Source: Streptomyces cadmiisoli (lineage in GTDB: Bacteria > Actinomycetota > Actinomycetes > Streptomycetales > Streptomycetaceae). Taken from it: 64,000 nt of DNA. A program made the translations under genes and the position numbers. Position 1 is the stretch's first letter; each line of letters begins with the position of its first letter. Positions 63,808 through 64,000 of this stretch are shown here, in pieces. The DNA is taken from assembly GCF_003261055.1 (NCBI RefSeq), contig NZ_CP030073.1:6758001-6822000 (forward strand), given 5' to 3'. Below the pieces are notes generated by a model that saw only the letters and a program-made list of their open reading frames with translations, was not told the DNA's origin and searched no databases.

Positions 63808-63846
63808 CCGGGGCCCGACCGGCCTGAGCCGCCGGTCAGGCCCCGG
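63808..63846 (+). terminator. lipase terminator
   Basis: 16-bp stem (63808-63823 with 63831-63846) with a single mismatch and a 7-nt loop, 6 bp after the stop. After it, the last 150 bp show no recognisable gene. Confidence 0.7.
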
Positions 63847-64000
63847 AGTCCGGGTTCAGCGACCGCGCCGGGCACCGCCCGACCCGGCGAGCGGGACCGG
63901 ACCGACGGCGAGCGCGGCGGCCCTGCGGGGTCCGGGCACGGGGGAACTCCTCGTGACGGTCACCGGGGGATTTCCGGGTGGGCATCCCGTGGGGGGACGG

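Overview
The window is a high-GC actinobacterial chromosome segment, almost certainly from a Streptomyces. Evidence: very strong G/C bias at third codon positions, frequent GTG and TTG starts, GTGA/ATGA gene overlaps, a SepF-like SflA protein, two secreted streptogrisin-type proteases, an Rpf-LysM protein, and an order of core genes (tlyA, nadK, recN, pyrG, nudix, ald, parA-like, scpA, scpB, rluB, aroH, tyrA, cmk, der, sflA, dnaE2, lipase) that matches what I remember of one arm of the Streptomyces core chromosome. No rRNA, tRNA, CRISPR array, intact prophage or insertion sequence was found.

Layout. 0.1-6.5 kb: SCP2-like protein, tlyA, nadK, recN, a degenerate MraY/WecA-like membrane protein and a family-4 glycosyltransferase. 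6.5-16.1 kb: a minus-strand accessory block holding a PucR regulator, a BBE-type flavoprotein, a two-gene trypsin/STAND-NTPase plus Trypco2 cassette (9842-14189) and a GH15 glucoamylase/trehalase-like enzyme. 16.6-22.5 kb: pyrG, an ADP-ribose-type nudix hydrolase, an AfsR-like STAND/TPR protein with no DNA-binding domain, and ald. 22.8-27.5 kb: a tightly coupled operon of a ParA-like ATPase, a ribbon-helix-helix protein, ScpA, ScpB and RluB, i.e. chromosome segregation plus rRNA pseudouridylation. 27.5-29.3 kb: a Tat-exported Rieske lipoprotein coupled to a multi-helix haem-type membrane protein, then a secreted unknown. 29.6-34.1 kb: aroH-tyrA and cmk-plsC-der. 34.2-36.7 kb: two lineage-specific unknowns and a resuscitation-promoting-factor-like muralytic protein.

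36.8-42.8 kb: a branched-chain amino-acid-type ABC importer whose two permeases and first ATPase are fused into one 947-residue protein, with a second ATPase downstream and a divergent substrate-binding lipoprotein. 42.9-49.1 kb: WYL regulator, I78-type inhibitor, PAP2 phosphatase, polyprenol-type mannosyltransferase and a DHA2 efflux pump. 49.26-49.43 kb: a 169-bp near-complete palindrome resembling a miniature mobile element; a minimal version of its tips lies at 2568-2585. 49.45-52.6 kb: acyl-CoA dehydrogenase, SflA and a DUF5685-like protein with a metallothionein-like cysteine tail. 53.4-56.7 kb: two streptogrisin paralogues flanking an SPFH/stomatin protein. 56.8-62.7 kb: an OLD-like AAA ATPase and a LexA-boxed damage mutagenesis operon (dnaE2 plus a Y-family polymerase relative lacking the catalytic carboxylates). 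62.9-63.8 kb: a secreted lipase.

The strongest candidate for an under-described system is the trypsin-STAND/Trypco2 cassette: a predicted protease effector, an NTPase switch and a long helical-repeat sensor in one protein, translationally coupled to a small Trypco2 partner, placed in the middle of an otherwise conserved housekeeping block.
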